From assembly GCF_020886115.1 (NCBI RefSeq), contig NZ_AP025185.1, forward strand, positions 1,488,001 to 1,552,000: a stretch of DNA of 64,000 bases, in the 5' to 3' direction. The notes under the pieces were generated by a model. It was not told where the DNA came from, searched no databases, and saw only the letters and a list, made by a program, of their open reading frames with translations. The position numbers and the translations under genes were made by a program. The DNA comes from Flavobacterium ammonificans (GTDB taxonomy: Bacteria; Bacteroidota; Bacteroidia; Flavobacteriales; Flavobacteriaceae). Shown piece after piece: positions 10,851 through 22,037 of the stretch. Positions within the stretch are counted from its first letter, which is position 1. Every line of letters begins with the position of its first letter.

Positions 10851-11513
10851 TTAATCAATACATTCCATCAAGAGTAAATCACCATCTTCGTGCTCTATGG
10901 TTACAATTCCATCTTGAGTTACATGATTGCTACTTCCAGTTCGATATCCTAAAGTAAGAGTGTCATTTTGAAGTGGGTAAAATAAATTGAAAGAACGAAT
11001 TCCTGTCACATTTCCTATCGGTATTAAAGAAATGGGAGTGTTAGCGGTGTACCATTTTTCAAACTTTTTGGATAATAAAAATATTTTGGAATGGTCGTCT
11101 AAAAGGACAATTTTTAAAACATTACGGTATTTAGAAATAGACGTTATATTAGTTATAGTATGATCGGCTCTTTTACCAGTTGCCCAAACGACATTTACTG
11201 CAGGGATATTTCGCGCTATCAAATAATCAAATGCCTTTTCTAAATCGGTTTTGTTTTGATCGGGTGTATGAATGATTTCAATTGGAAATTGTTCTTCTTG
11301 GTACTTTTCTGGATCAAAATTACGATCAAAATCACCTATTAAAACATCTACTTTGATATCCAATTCCATAACGCGTTCCATAGCTGAATCTAATACCACT
11401 ACGAGCGGAGACCACTCTAGTAATTGTCCTAATAATTCAGGTTGGCACGAGGCGCCATTAGCAATAATTAAAGCCGGTTCTTGGTCGTCTCTAACGATAT
11501 GATGTGAAGACAT
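10851..11513 (-). CDS. Thiamine pyrophosphokinase
   Basis: Thiamine diphosphokinase, which transfers pyrophosphate from ATP to thiamine to give the cofactor ThDP. The 220-residue protein shows the N-terminal catalytic half with ALIIANGA, VVLDSA and DVLIGDFD, then TPDQNKTDLEKAFDYL, the metal/ATP-binding signature of the family. The C-terminal half is the beta-rich thiamine-binding domain (GIRSFNLFYPLQND, GSSNHV). No thiamine transporter lies beside it, unlike in some Bacteroidetes. The ATG at 11513 is the only reasonable start. rlmF follows at a 36-base gap. Confidence 0.9.
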   Translation of the reverse strand: MSSHHIVRDDQEPALIIANGASCQPELLGQLLEWSPLVVVLDSAMERVMELDIKVDVLIGDFDRNFDPEKYQEEQFPIEIIHTPDQNKTDLEKAFDYLIARNIPAVNVVWATGKRADHTITNITSISKYRNVLKIVLLDDHSKIFLLSKKFEKWYTANTPISLIPIGNVTGIRSFNLFYPLQNDTLTLGYRTGSSNHVTQDGIVTIEHEDGDLLLMECID

Positions 11514-11576
11514 TGGATGTTTTTTAGTACCGTAAATGTATTAAATTATCTATTTTTAAAGTACTAAATAAGAATT

Positions 11577-11607
11577 AAATCCTGTAAGATTTTAACTTAC
11601 AGGATTT
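11577..11607 (-). terminator. Intrinsic terminator after the META-domain gene
   Basis: Twelve-base-pair stem AAATCCTGTAAG/CTTACAGGATTT with a 7-base loop. It lies 13 bases beyond the stop of the META-domain gene; the T tract on the minus strand is interrupted. Confidence 0.65.
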
Positions 11608-11619
11608 AAATAAGATAAT

Positions 11620-12060
11620 TTATTTAACTAGTTCAAATTGTGCAATAACTATATCATCTGTAAGTAATATGAACTTGGATGAATCTATGACTACCACTTT
11701 ACTAGTTTGAGATAAAATTGCAATAAAAGAATTTTCAATTGCCATAGTATCTCCGCAATACATTTTTGTTGATCCAATTTTTGAAAATGAGATAAAATTT
11801 TCTTTTATTTGAAACTCACCAAATAGTTGATTACATCCTGCTTTGGCTTCTAATTGATTTGAATTAGAATTAAGTTTAAGATAAAAGTCTTTTTCGTCTC
11901 CTTGAATTTTCTCGGAATTTAGAAGTGTAATTTTCCATTTTTTGTTAGTAATGGATTGTTCGATTACATTGTTAGCATTACTACTTTGAATCAATGAAGA
12001 ATCGCATGAGTAAAAAACAATTGATGTAAATAGGGCAATTGACAAAATTTGTAATTTCAT
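11620..12060 (-). CDS. META-domain lipoprotein (HslJ-like)
   Basis: 146-residue exported protein with a lipoprotein signal peptide (SIVFYSCDSS, Cys at about residue 19). It is followed by one META/HslJ domain: WKITLLNSEKI, the conserved KAGCNQLFGEF segment with its asparagine and glycine, and a C-terminal beta region. The family is linked to envelope stress or heat-shock phenotypes in E. coli; the biochemical role is unknown. It lies 61 bases after DUF4249 on the same strand and before a terminator, so it is probably the last gene of the TonB receptor unit. Confidence 0.85.
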   Translation of the reverse strand: MKLQILSIALFTSIVFYSCDSSLIQSSNANNVIEQSITNKKWKITLLNSEKIQGDEKDFYLKLNSNSNQLEAKAGCNQLFGEFQIKENFISFSKIGSTKMYCGDTMAIENSFIAILSQTSKVVVIDSSKFILLTDDIVIAQFELVK

Positions 12061-12121
12061 TTTGTTAAGATTTAGGGTTAATAATTATAATGCGAATTTA
12101 AAAAAAACAAATACTATTAAA

Positions 12122-12943
12122 TTATTTTACAATATAATTAACAGAATCGTATTCACTTAATGAAAAATAGCCTAATGGGAAATTCTCTTTTTTTGTAGTA
12201 TTTATAACATTACCACGAACTGTTGCTGGTGGAGATTGAAAAGGGCCGCCTCCGCTATTACCTGCAATACTTACCAAAACAGACATATAATTAAAATAGG
12301 TTCTGGAAATTCCATAGTGATTGATTTCTACTTTGTCTCCAGGTTTAATGTCGTCATTTTGGGAAATGCTAAAGAATTCATTACCATTAAAAAACACATC
12401 TTCATCTGTATAAAAGTTAGAAGTAACTTGAGTCGCATAGGTAAATCTGTAGAGGTAGAAATTTTTTACAACTGCGGGATCTATATAATGTGCTTTGAGC
12501 TCTATACTATTCCCTCCAAAGCCACCGTTATTATTTTGTACCACTTTAGTAATTGCTGCCACTGGCTGCATTATTTCTTCTGCTGTATACGTATCCCCGT
12601 TGTATTGTATTGTCAAACGATAAGTTTCACCAATTACAGGAACAAAATTCGAACATCTGTATTCACCAGTGTTAGGGGCTTCAACAAAATTAAATTTTTG
12701 ATTTTTACTATTTTCAACACTTACAATTGCACCCTTTGCTATATTAGGCGAAGTGCTATAAAAGCTAGTTGTAGTACTAAGTTTAATTTTTTGAACATTT
12801 CCAGCACTTCCTTTTTTCCATGTGATAGCCGCTTCAATAACTAATTTTGGGGCTGCAGTGTCTAAATCTAACTGAATTACTTCTTCGCAACTAACAAGTA
12901 AGAAGCTCCATATTATGAACGATAAATAATATATGTTTTTCAT
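12122..12943 (-). CDS. DUF4249 lipoprotein, TonB-receptor partner
   Basis: 273-residue surface or periplasmic lipoprotein. The signal peptide ends in LLVSCEEV (lipid-anchor Cys near residue 19). The beta-rich remainder matches DUF4249 (LVIEAAITWKKG at the start; GETYRLTIQYNGDTYTAEE in the middle). Genes of this family usually sit directly downstream of a TonB-dependent receptor in Bacteroidetes. Here the gap is only 5 bases, so translation is likely coupled. By analogy with SusD-type partners it may help deliver the ligand to the receptor; that is inference, and the ligand is unknown. Confidence 0.85.
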   Translation of the reverse strand: MKNIYYLSFIIWSFLLVSCEEVIQLDLDTAAPKLVIEAAITWKKGSAGNVQKIKLSTTTSFYSTSPNIAKGAIVSVENSKNQKFNFVEAPNTGEYRCSNFVPVIGETYRLTIQYNGDTYTAEEIMQPVAAITKVVQNNNGGFGGNSIELKAHYIDPAVVKNFYLYRFTYATQVTSNFYTDEDVFFNGNEFFSISQNDDIKPGDKVEINHYGISRTYFNYMSVLVSIAGNSGGGPFQSPPATVRGNVINTTKKENFPLGYFSLSEYDSVNYIVK

Positions 12944-12948
12944 ACTTT

Positions 12949-15351
12949 CTAAAATTTAAAATTATAACTGACAGCTGGAACTATTCCGAAAATTGAGGTT
13001 TTTATGGCCTCATTGTTTCCTGTGTCACTATTTTGCCTAAAATTGATAGCAGCTGCATTTTTTCTGTTGTACAAATTATAAATACTAAACACCCATTCAC
13101 TTTTTGTACTTCGCGAACTATTTTTACTTGGTGATAATGTAGCGGATATATCCAAATGGTGGTATGCAGGTAACCTGTTTTCATTTCGTAATCCATAACT
13201 TGGTACAGTGATTCCTAAATATTGATATTGTCCATTAGGAAAGGTCACAGGTTGTCCAGATTGTAATGCGAAATTCGCACCAAAAGACCATTTTTTATTT
13301 AACTCATAGGCACTTGTAATGGCTAAGTTATGGGTTTTATCGAAAGCTGATTTGTACCATTCTCCATTATTAATACCTGTTTCTAAAATTGTTCTTCCAG
13401 GAGTTTGTTGTTCAGATCTAGATAATGTGTATGAAATCCAACCGTTGAATTTCCCTTCATTTTTCTTTAACATGATTTCTAATCCATAAGCCCTCATTCT
13501 TCCGTTTAAAATTACTTGCTCTAATGCGTTATTTGCAATTAAATCAGCTCCATCAATATAATCGATACGGTTTTGGATTTTTTTATAATAACTTTCAATT
13601 TCTAAGGAATACTTATTTTCAGAAAAATTCGTAAAATATCCAACCGCTACTTGGTCTGCAATTTGAGGTTTTATGAATGAGTCACTTGGAGTCCATACAT
13701 CTAATGGAGTAGGAGAAGCGGTATTGGAAACTAACTGAAGGTATTGAACCATTCTATTGTAACTCGTTTTAATAGATTGAGAGTCATTTACTTGGTAAGC
13801 TAGTGAAAAACGAGGTTCTAGATTTCCGAAATTTGTGATGGTTTCATTTTTTTTATAATTCTGAACCCCTATTGGAGTTGCTTTTTCATAAATCTGCATT
13901 TCAGAATTAAATAAAACAGGGTTGTTGTTTTCGTAAATATTTATTTTTGAATTACCTAAACGATAAAATAAACTGTATCGTAAACCATAAGAAATAGCAA
14001 TTTTATCAGATATTTCTTGCTCAGCATCTAAATAAGCGGCTGGTTCAAAAGCATATTTTTTGTCAAGTTGAGCAAAGTTGATGCCTGAATTTGGATCTGA
14101 AGGTCTAATAATACCAGGATTGAAATCATAATAAATGGCGTTTATTCCATAATTCAATTTGAATTTATCAGAAATATAATTTTTTAAATCGTACTTGATA
14201 TTGTAATTCTTTATTCCAGAATCCCATTTAAATCCCACGAAATCCAAATCTAATCCATAATAATAGTCGGAATAAATCAATGACAAATTAGAAAAAAGTT
14301 TGTCAGAAAATAAATGGTTCCATCTCAGGTTTAGTGTTGAATTTCCGTAAATATTAGTAAAACTATTTGCTAAACTAAATACATCACGACCAAAATAACC
14401 GGATAAGAAAATATTATTGTTAGGATTGATTTTGTAACTCAATTTGGTATTTAAATCATAAAAATAAGCTGCGTTATCTTTTTGGTCTTCTGATAACTTA
14501 AGAAAAAGATGTGCATACGAACTTCGACCTCCTATTAAAAACGAACCTTTGTCTTTTACAATTGGTCCTTCAAGAAGTAATCGACTAGAGATTAGACCAA
14601 TTCCGCCATTGGCATGAAAACCTTTACTACTTCCGTCTTTTTGATAAATATCTAAAACAGAAGAGGCTCTTCCGCCATATCGAGCAGGAATCCCCCCTTT
14701 ATATAATTTTAAATCTTTGATTGCATCGGGATTAAAGACTGAGAAAAAACCGAATACATGAGACGAATTAAAAATCATAGCTTCGTCTAAAAGGATTAAA
14801 TTTTGATCAGCTCCACCACCACGAACATTAAATCCCGAAGCACCTTCGCCTGCATTGGTTACACCTGGAAGTAATAAGATTGATTTTAGTATATCCACTT
14901 CGCCCAATACAACAGGCATTTTTTTTATTGTTGATATTGAAAGCTTGTTTACACTCATTTCGGGCTTTCGAATATCAGTAATGTTTTTACTACTGGTTAC
15001 GATTACTTCTCTTAAAACGTTTTCTTTCGGAATAAGTTTGTAATTTATTTTTAGATTTTGATTTAGTTCTAGTACTTCATCAAGATTTTGATAATCAGAA
15101 TAGTTGATTCGAATAGAATACTTTCCTTTAGGAAGTGTAATGGAATAAAATCCATATTCATTTGTTAAAACTCCTGTTTTTAATTCAGGGATAAATACAG
15201 TAACGCCAATTAGGGTTTCATTACTATTACTATCGCTAATAGTTCCACTCAAAGTATATTTTTCTTGAGCCGATGTGTAAAAACAGCTAAATAAAAATAA
15301 AAAAATTACTAGCTTACTTTTAATAATTCTTTTCAATTTTTCCAATTTCAT
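12949..15351 (-). CDS. TonB-dependent outer-membrane receptor with carboxypeptidase-like domain
   Basis: 800-residue outer-membrane receptor. After a signal peptide (LFSCFYTSAQ) comes a carboxypeptidase-regulatory-like domain (residues about 30-115, YTLSGTISDSNSNETLIGVT). A plug domain follows (GASGFNVRGGGADQNLILLD, LYKGGIPARYGGRASSVLDI), then a 22-strand-type barrel ending in an aromatic residue (SYNFKF), as needed for BAM insertion. It is the first gene of a unit with the DUF4249 lipoprotein and META protein. No TonB box or substrate signature that I can read identifies the cargo. A TAACTTTA near 15400 on the minus strand is a near-match to a -7 box. Confidence 0.92.
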   Translation of the reverse strand: MKLEKLKRIIKSKLVIFLFLFSCFYTSAQEKYTLSGTISDSNSNETLIGVTVFIPELKTGVLTNEYGFYSITLPKGKYSIRINYSDYQNLDEVLELNQNLKINYKLIPKENVLREVIVTSSKNITDIRKPEMSVNKLSISTIKKMPVVLGEVDILKSILLLPGVTNAGEGASGFNVRGGGADQNLILLDEAMIFNSSHVFGFFSVFNPDAIKDLKLYKGGIPARYGGRASSVLDIYQKDGSSKGFHANGGIGLISSRLLLEGPIVKDKGSFLIGGRSSYAHLFLKLSEDQKDNAAYFYDLNTKLSYKINPNNNIFLSGYFGRDVFSLANSFTNIYGNSTLNLRWNHLFSDKLFSNLSLIYSDYYYGLDLDFVGFKWDSGIKNYNIKYDLKNYISDKFKLNYGINAIYYDFNPGIIRPSDPNSGINFAQLDKKYAFEPAAYLDAEQEISDKIAISYGLRYSLFYRLGNSKINIYENNNPVLFNSEMQIYEKATPIGVQNYKKNETITNFGNLEPRFSLAYQVNDSQSIKTSYNRMVQYLQLVSNTASPTPLDVWTPSDSFIKPQIADQVAVGYFTNFSENKYSLEIESYYKKIQNRIDYIDGADLIANNALEQVILNGRMRAYGLEIMLKKNEGKFNGWISYTLSRSEQQTPGRTILETGINNGEWYKSAFDKTHNLAITSAYELNKKWSFGANFALQSGQPVTFPNGQYQYLGITVPSYGLRNENRLPAYHHLDISATLSPSKNSSRSTKSEWVFSIYNLYNRKNAAAINFRQNSDTGNNEAIKTSIFGIVPAVSYNFKF

Positions 15352-15403
15352 AGTTACTATTTTGTATCAACCCAATTTAATTATTGAAGACATAAAGTTA
15401 CAT

Positions 15404-15435
15404 AAAAAAAGGCAACTGTGTTAGTTGCCTTTTTT
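15404..15435 (-). terminator. Intrinsic terminator after icd
   Basis: Stem GGCAACT/AGTTGCC with a 5-base loop (15411-15429), between an A run and a T run. It lies 17 bases beyond the icd stop. Confidence 0.88.
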
Positions 15436-15451
15436 AAATAAGTTACAAGTT

Positions 15452-17761
<2,310 letters not shown>

Positions 17762-17892
17762 TCAGATGTAAAAATGATTCGAGTTAGTTGTTAAAAATGA
17801 ATATTTTAGAGGTTTTAACACCTAATTACTTAATTGCTATTTTTAGAGGGGTAAAATTCCTAATTTGAAAATTTTAAGTTAAATTATTGACA

Positions 17893-17921
17893 AAAAAAAG
17901 TCCCAACATTGTGGGACTTTA
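17893..17921 (-). terminator. Intrinsic terminator after rplS
   Basis: Stem AAGTCCCA/TGGGACTT with a 6-base loop; on the minus strand it is followed by a run of T. It ends the rplS transcript. Confidence 0.85.
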
Positions 17922-17939
17922 ACTATTTTGAAAATTATT

Positions 17940-18293
17940 TTAGAATCTTCTCTTATCTTTAATTTTCGCTTTTTTACCAGTAAGTTCTCTGAAGTAGAAA
18001 ATTCTAGCTCTACGTACAGCACCTTTCTTGTTGATTTCAATTTTTTGTAAAGCTGGTAAGTTTACCGGGAAGATACGCTCTACTCCAATAGCTCCAGACA
18101 TTTTACGGATAGTGAAAGTTTCTGTGTTACCAGAACCTCTTCTTTGAATCACTACTCCTTTAAAGAACTGAGTTCTTGTTTTTTCACCCTCTTTAATTTC
18201 GTAGAAAACAGTAATTGTGTCTCCAGCTCCGAATTCAGGGAAATCTTTTCTTGTTACAAATTCGTCTTTAACGAATTTCATTAAATCTGCCAT
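17940..18293 (-). CDS. rplS: 50S ribosomal protein L19
   Basis: Ribosomal protein L19 (bL19), at the 30S-50S interface. The 117-residue protein matches family length and shows FGAGDTITVFYEIKEGEKTR, FKGVVIQRRGSGNTETFTIR, GVERIFPVNLP and RRARIFYFRE. trmD lies immediately upstream on the same strand (126-base gap), the usual rplS/trmD neighbourhood though in reversed order relative to E. coli. The gap has a possible structured leader. The gene ends at its own terminator. Confidence 0.98.
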   Translation of the reverse strand: MADLMKFVKDEFVTRKDFPEFGAGDTITVFYEIKEGEKTRTQFFKGVVIQRRGSGNTETFTIRKMSGAIGVERIFPVNLPALQKIEINKKGAVRRARIFYFRELTGKKAKIKDKRRF

Positions 18294-18319
18294 GATAATT
18301 TTAATTATGGTTTAATATA

Positions 18320-18351
18320 GAGCAACATTCACGGTTCTCGCCAGAGGTTGG
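18320..18351 (-). promoter_or_regulatory. Possible structured leader of rplS
   Basis: In the minus-strand 5' region of rplS, GAGAAC and GTTGCTC can pair around a 7-base loop (18320-18339) with one bulged G. A weak CCA/TGG hairpin lies next to it (18341-18351). The segment is GC-richer than its surroundings. Ribosomal-protein leaders often mediate autoregulation. This is a candidate only. Confidence 0.3.
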
Positions 18352-18418
18352 TCTAATGCGGCTGCGAAATTAATTATAAATTTTGAATATTAAAGAAAAA
18401 AAGAAAAAAAATATTCCA

Positions 18419-19096
18419 TTACTCTTCTAATAAATCGGGACGACGGTTTTTAGTATGCTCGTAGGCTTTATCTTCTCGCCATTGATCAATCTTAGCAAAG
18501 TTACCGCTGGTTAATACTTCAGGCACTTTCCATCCTTTGTAATCTGCTGGACGAGTATAAATAGGTCCTGACAATAATCCGTCTTGAAAACTGTCGGTAA
18601 GGGCAGAGGTTTCATCACTTAAGACCCCAGGAATTAATCGTATTAAAGCATCTGATAAAACTAATGCGCCTAATTCTCCTCCACTTAAAACATAATCGCC
18701 AATGGAAATTTCTTTGGTAATAAAATGATCACGCACTCGTTGATCTACTCCTTTATAATGTCCGCAAAGAATGATGATGTTTTCATACATAGACATGGTA
18801 TTCGCCATTTTTTGATTCAGCGTTTCACCATCTGGCGACATATAAATGATTTCGTCGTATTCTCGTTCACTTTTTAAATGCGTAATGCAAGCGTCAATAG
18901 GTTGTACGGTCATCACCATTCCAGCGCCACCGCCAAAAGGATAATCATCAACACTTTTTTGTTTGTTTGTTGTATAGTCACGTAAATTATGGAAGTGAAC
19001 TTCTACCAAACCTTTGTCGATAGCTCGTTTCATAATAGAGGCTTCAAAAGGGCTTCGTAATAATTCAGGAAGAACAGTAATAATATCTATACGCAT
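18419..19096 (-). CDS. trmD: tRNA (guanine(37)-N1)-methyltransferase
   Basis: TrmD, which methylates N1 of G37 in tRNAs using SAM and prevents +1 frameshifting. The 225-residue protein begins [13 protein letters not shown], the standard start. The frame is open ten residues further upstream (to 19126), but that extension is not family-like. SPOUT trefoil-knot motifs are visible: [26 protein letters not shown], and [18 protein letters not shown], followed by [19 protein letters not shown]. It precedes rplS on the same strand. Confidence 0.97.
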   Translation of the reverse strand: MRIDIITVLPELLRSPFEASIMKRAIDKGLVEVHFHNLRDYTTNKQKSVDDYPFGGGAGMVMTVQPIDACITHLKSEREYDEIIYMSPDGETLNQKMANTMSMYENIIILCGHYKGVDQRVRDHFITKEISIGDYVLSGGELGALVLSDALIRLIPGVLSDETSALTDSFQDGLLSGPIYTRPADYKGWKVPEVLTSGNFAKIDQWREDKAYEHTKNRRPDLLEE

Positions 19097-19185
19097 TGTG
19101 AAGTGTGCAAAGTTGTAAAGCGACAAAGGTACAAAGTTTAAAGTACTTTTAATAACGAATTTGTTTTACGAAGTCTGCATTTGCG

Positions 19186-19285
19186 TGAGGGATGGAAGTG
19201 GCATCCTTTTTAGGTGGTCGAGGCATTCGAGACCGCCTAAAAAGATAGAACGTACAGCCCGACCGAAGCGTTTGCGGAGGGCACG
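19186..19285 (+). ncRNA. Structured repeat, copy A (possible flavobacterial structured RNA)
   Basis: Intergenic element with a 13-bp stem: TTTTTAGGTGGTC (19207-19219) pairs with GACCGCCTAAAAA (19231-19243) with one G-U pair. The 11-base loop is GAGGCATTCGA. GGATG/CATCC forms a small 5' hairpin, and GCCC/GGGC forms a 3' one. A second copy at 31511-31605 (minus strand) shares the 5' flank (GATnGAAGnGGCATCC), the loop and the 3' flank (AAAAAGATA), but has a different stem that still pairs. It may belong to the Flavo-1 class of structured RNAs; I could not verify this. It ends just before the promoter of the prolyl isomerase. Confidence 0.6.
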
Positions 19286-19296
19286 CCTAAGAAGTT

Positions 19297-19328
19297 TTTG
19301 TCATTTCTATATTATTGTTGTAATTTTG
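19297..19328 (+). promoter_or_regulatory. Promoter of the dual-family prolyl isomerase
   Basis: TTTG at 19297-19300, a 20-base spacer and TAATTTTG at 19321-19328 match the Bacteroidetes consensus very well. The ATG follows at 19352. Confidence 0.7.
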
Positions 19329-19351
19329 CACTTCAATAAAAATCAACAAAA

Positions 19352-20284
19352 ATGGAAAACGGAATATACGCTAAATTCAACACCGCTAAGGGTTCGGTTA
19401 TAGTAAAATTAACACACGATTTAACACCTGGAACGGTTGGGAACTTTGTGGCTTTGGCTGAAGGAAACTTAGAGAACAAGGTAAAACCACAAGGAACAAA
19501 ATATTATGACGGATTAACATTTCACCGTGTGATTCCTGATTTTATGATACAAGGAGGTTGTCCTCAAGGAACTGGAACTGGAGATGCGGGATATAAATTT
19601 GACGATGAATTTCATCCCAATTTAAAACACGATCGTCCAGGAGTTTTGGCTATGGCTAATGCGGGTCCTGGAACTAATGGTTCTCAATTTTACATCACTC
19701 ACGTTCCTACATCTTGGTTAGATGGGAAACATACAGTTTTTGGACATGTAGTTGAAGGACAGGATGTTGTAGATGCTGTTGCTCAAGGGGATGTTTTGGA
19801 AACTTTAGAAATTTTAAGAGTGGGTGCAGAGGCTGAGCAATGGAATGCGGTAGAAGCGTTTAGAACTTTTGAAGGTTCACGTGCAAAACGTATTGAGGCA
19901 GAACGCGCTGCTGCTGAAGCTGAAATGGAGAAATTAGCCGCTGGTTTTGAAAAAACAGAAAGCGGTTTGCGTTACCAATTTATCCAAAGAGGTTCTGGTA
20001 AAAAAGCAGAAGATGGTAAGACAGTTTCTGTTCACTATTCGGGTCAATTACCTGACGGAAAAGTTTTTGATAGTTCGTATGCTCGTAAAAAACCAATTGA
20101 ATTTCCATTAGGAAGAGGTAATGTGATCGAAGGTTGGGATGAAGGAATTGCGTTGTTGCAGGTGGGTGATAAAGCGCGTTTTGTAATTCCGTCGCATCTA
20201 GGATATGGTTCTCGTGGTGCTGGAGGGGTTATTCCGCCAAATGCTACTTTAATTTTTGATGTAGAATTAATGGATGTAAAATAA
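19352..20284 (+). CDS. Dual-family peptidyl-prolyl isomerase (cyclophilin-FKBP fusion)
   Basis: 310-residue protein joining two unrelated prolyl isomerase families. Residues 1-150 are a cyclophilin ([40 protein letters not shown]). An alanine/glutamate-rich helical linker spans about 155-195. Residues about 205-310 are an FKBP domain ([54 protein letters not shown]). Such cyclophilin-FKBP fusions were first described from flavobacteria and a few protists as dual-family immunophilins. No signal peptide is visible, so it is probably a cytoplasmic folding helper. It has its own promoter and terminator. Confidence 0.93.
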   Translation: MENGIYAKFNTAKGSVIVKLTHDLTPGTVGNFVALAEGNLENKVKPQGTKYYDGLTFHRVIPDFMIQGGCPQGTGTGDAGYKFDDEFHPNLKHDRPGVLAMANAGPGTNGSQFYITHVPTSWLDGKHTVFGHVVEGQDVVDAVAQGDVLETLEILRVGAEAEQWNAVEAFRTFEGSRAKRIEAERAAAEAEMEKLAAGFEKTESGLRYQFIQRGSGKKAEDGKTVSVHYSGQLPDGKVFDSSYARKKPIEFPLGRGNVIEGWDEGIALLQVGDKARFVIPSHLGYGSRGAGGVIPPNATLIFDVELMDVK

Positions 20285-20307
20285 TCCATCTTTATAGTAT
20301 GTACTAG

Positions 20308-20337
20308 AATCCCAAAGCCTTGCTTTGGGATTTTTTT
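20308..20337 (+). terminator. Intrinsic terminator of the prolyl isomerase gene
   Basis: Stem AATCCCAAAGC/GCTTTGGGATT with a 3-base loop (20308-20332), followed by T7. Confidence 0.92.
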
Positions 20338-20437
20338 GTGTTTGTATTTAACTTGTTTGTGTAGCGTGATTTATTCTCAATTTATTTTACATTTGTTTAT
20401 CTAATCAAATATATGTAACCACACAAATACTATTATT

Positions 20438-21979
20438 ATGAAAAAAATGTTGTTTTCTTTTGCGTTAACAGGTTCTTTCTTATTTGTTACTGCACAATCA
20501 CCTTCAAAAAAAGCAGAGGTTTCAGCTGCTACTCCAGCTGAAAAAGTAGAAAATTTAGTTTCCAATATAAAATTCAATCCAGACGAAAAAGTAATTACCC
20601 AACATCTTACGACTATTAAAGGGCAAAAAGTACCTTATCAAGCCACAACAGGAACTATGCCTGTTTGGGATGAAGATGGAAAAACTATTGCAGGAATTTT
20701 TTATACCTATTATGAGCGTTCTGATGTAAAAGATCGCGCTAGTCGTCCTTTGGTAATCTCCTTTAATGGAGGTCCGGGTTCAGCTTCTGTCTGGATGCAA
20801 ATAGCGTATACTGGTCCCACTTTATTGAATATAGATGACGAAGGATATCCTGTTCAACCTTACGGAATTAAAGAAAACCCGTATTCTATTTTGGATGTAG
20901 CAGATATTGTTTTTGTTAATCCGGTAAACACAGCGTATTCAAGAATTACCAATAAAGAAACTCCAAAATCTACTTTCTTTGGTGTGAATGCAGATGTGAA
21001 ATATTTAGCTGAATGGATCAAAACATTTGTTACGCGTTCTAATCGTTGGGCTTCTCCCAAATATCTTATTGGCGAAAGTTATGGAACTACAAGAGTTTCT
21101 GGCTTGGCTTTAGAATTACAAAATAGTCAATGGATGTATTTGAATGGCGTTGTTTTGGTATCCCCAACTACTTTAGGAATAGAGAGAGGTGTGGTTTCTA
21201 AAGCCGCTTTGCGTTTGCCTTATTATGCTGCTACAGCTTGGTTTCACAAAATGCTGCCGTCTGATTTGCAATCCAAAGATTTAACAGCTATGTTGCCTGA
21301 AGTAGAAAATTTCACATTAAACGAATTGATTCCGGCATTGAGTAAAGGAGGTTCTCTAGAAGCATCTCAAAGAAATGCTATAGCGGCTAAAATAGCCCGT
21401 TATTCAGGAATGTCAGAAAAAGTGATTTTGCAAAATAACCTAGATGTTCCTTTGGATTATTTTTGGAAAGAATTGTTGCGAGATCAAGGGCATACTGTAG
21501 GCCGTTTGGATTCTCGTTATAAAGGAATTGATCGCAAAGATGCTGGGGATAATCCTGACTTTAATTCAGAGTTGACGTCTTGGTTGCATTCGTTTACGCC
21601 AGCAATTAATATTTACTTACGAAATAATTTAGGATACAAAACTGATTTAAAGTACAATATGTTTGGACCAGTTTATCCTTGGGATAATTCAGGAGACAAA
21701 ACTGGAGAGAATTTGAGACAAGCTATGGCGCAGAATCCTTATTTACACGTTTTAGTTCAATCTGGATATTATGATGGTGCTTGTGATTATTTTAATGCCA
21801 AATACAATATGTGGCAAATGGATCCAAGTGGTAAACTGAAAGATAGAATGTCATTTGAAGGATACCGAAGCGGTCATATGATGTACCTTCGTAAAGAAGA
21901 TTTAATTAAAGGGAATGAAGACTTAAGAATATTTATTCAAAAATCATTACCAAAGCCAGGTGTTCCCGCTAAATACTAG
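20438..21979 (+). CDS. S10 family serine carboxypeptidase-like protein
   Basis: 513-residue exported peptidase of the S10 (serine carboxypeptidase) alpha/beta-hydrolase family. A signal peptide ends near FLFVTAQ. The family oxyanion segment ISFNGGPGSASVWMQ is present, and the triad is complete: Ser214 in GESYG, Asp446 (or Asp450) in GYYDGACDY, and His480 in YRSGHMMYL. Likely periplasmic, trimming C-terminal residues from peptides; the natural substrate is unknown. The gene stands alone, with a terminator shared with the convergent DUF3276 gene. Confidence 0.92.
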   Translation: MKKMLFSFALTGSFLFVTAQSPSKKAEVSAATPAEKVENLVSNIKFNPDEKVITQHLTTIKGQKVPYQATTGTMPVWDEDGKTIAGIFYTYYERSDVKDRASRPLVISFNGGPGSASVWMQIAYTGPTLLNIDDEGYPVQPYGIKENPYSILDVADIVFVNPVNTAYSRITNKETPKSTFFGVNADVKYLAEWIKTFVTRSNRWASPKYLIGESYGTTRVSGLALELQNSQWMYLNGVVLVSPTTLGIERGVVSKAALRLPYYAATAWFHKMLPSDLQSKDLTAMLPEVENFTLNELIPALSKGGSLEASQRNAIAAKIARYSGMSEKVILQNNLDVPLDYFWKELLRDQGHTVGRLDSRYKGIDRKDAGDNPDFNSELTSWLHSFTPAINIYLRNNLGYKTDLKYNMFGPVYPWDNSGDKTGENLRQAMAQNPYLHVLVQSGYYDGACDYFNAKYNMWQMDPSGKLKDRMSFEGYRSGHMMYLRKEDLIKGNEDLRIFIQKSLPKPGVPAKY

Positions 21980-21984
21980 AAATA

Positions 21985-22020
21985 AAAAAGCCCAAAATCA
22001 ATTTGATTTTGGGCTTTTTT
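21985..22020. terminator. Bidirectional intrinsic terminator
   Basis: Long stem AGCCCAAAATCAA/TTGATTTTGGGCT with A and T runs on both sides. It ends the S10 peptidase gene (+) and the DUF3276 gene (-). Confidence 0.92.
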
Positions 22021-22037
22021 ATTAATTCCAATTTTGA

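Noticed and set aside
12236..12844. 202-residue open frame antisense to the DUF4249 gene
   Set aside because: It lies wholly inside a recognised gene and has a Cys/Ile-rich composition typical of a shadow frame.
19161..19403. Open frame of 80 residues upstream of the prolyl isomerase
   Set aside because: It covers the structured repeat and the promoter, overlaps the real gene's start in another frame and has an Arg-rich, non-protein-like composition.
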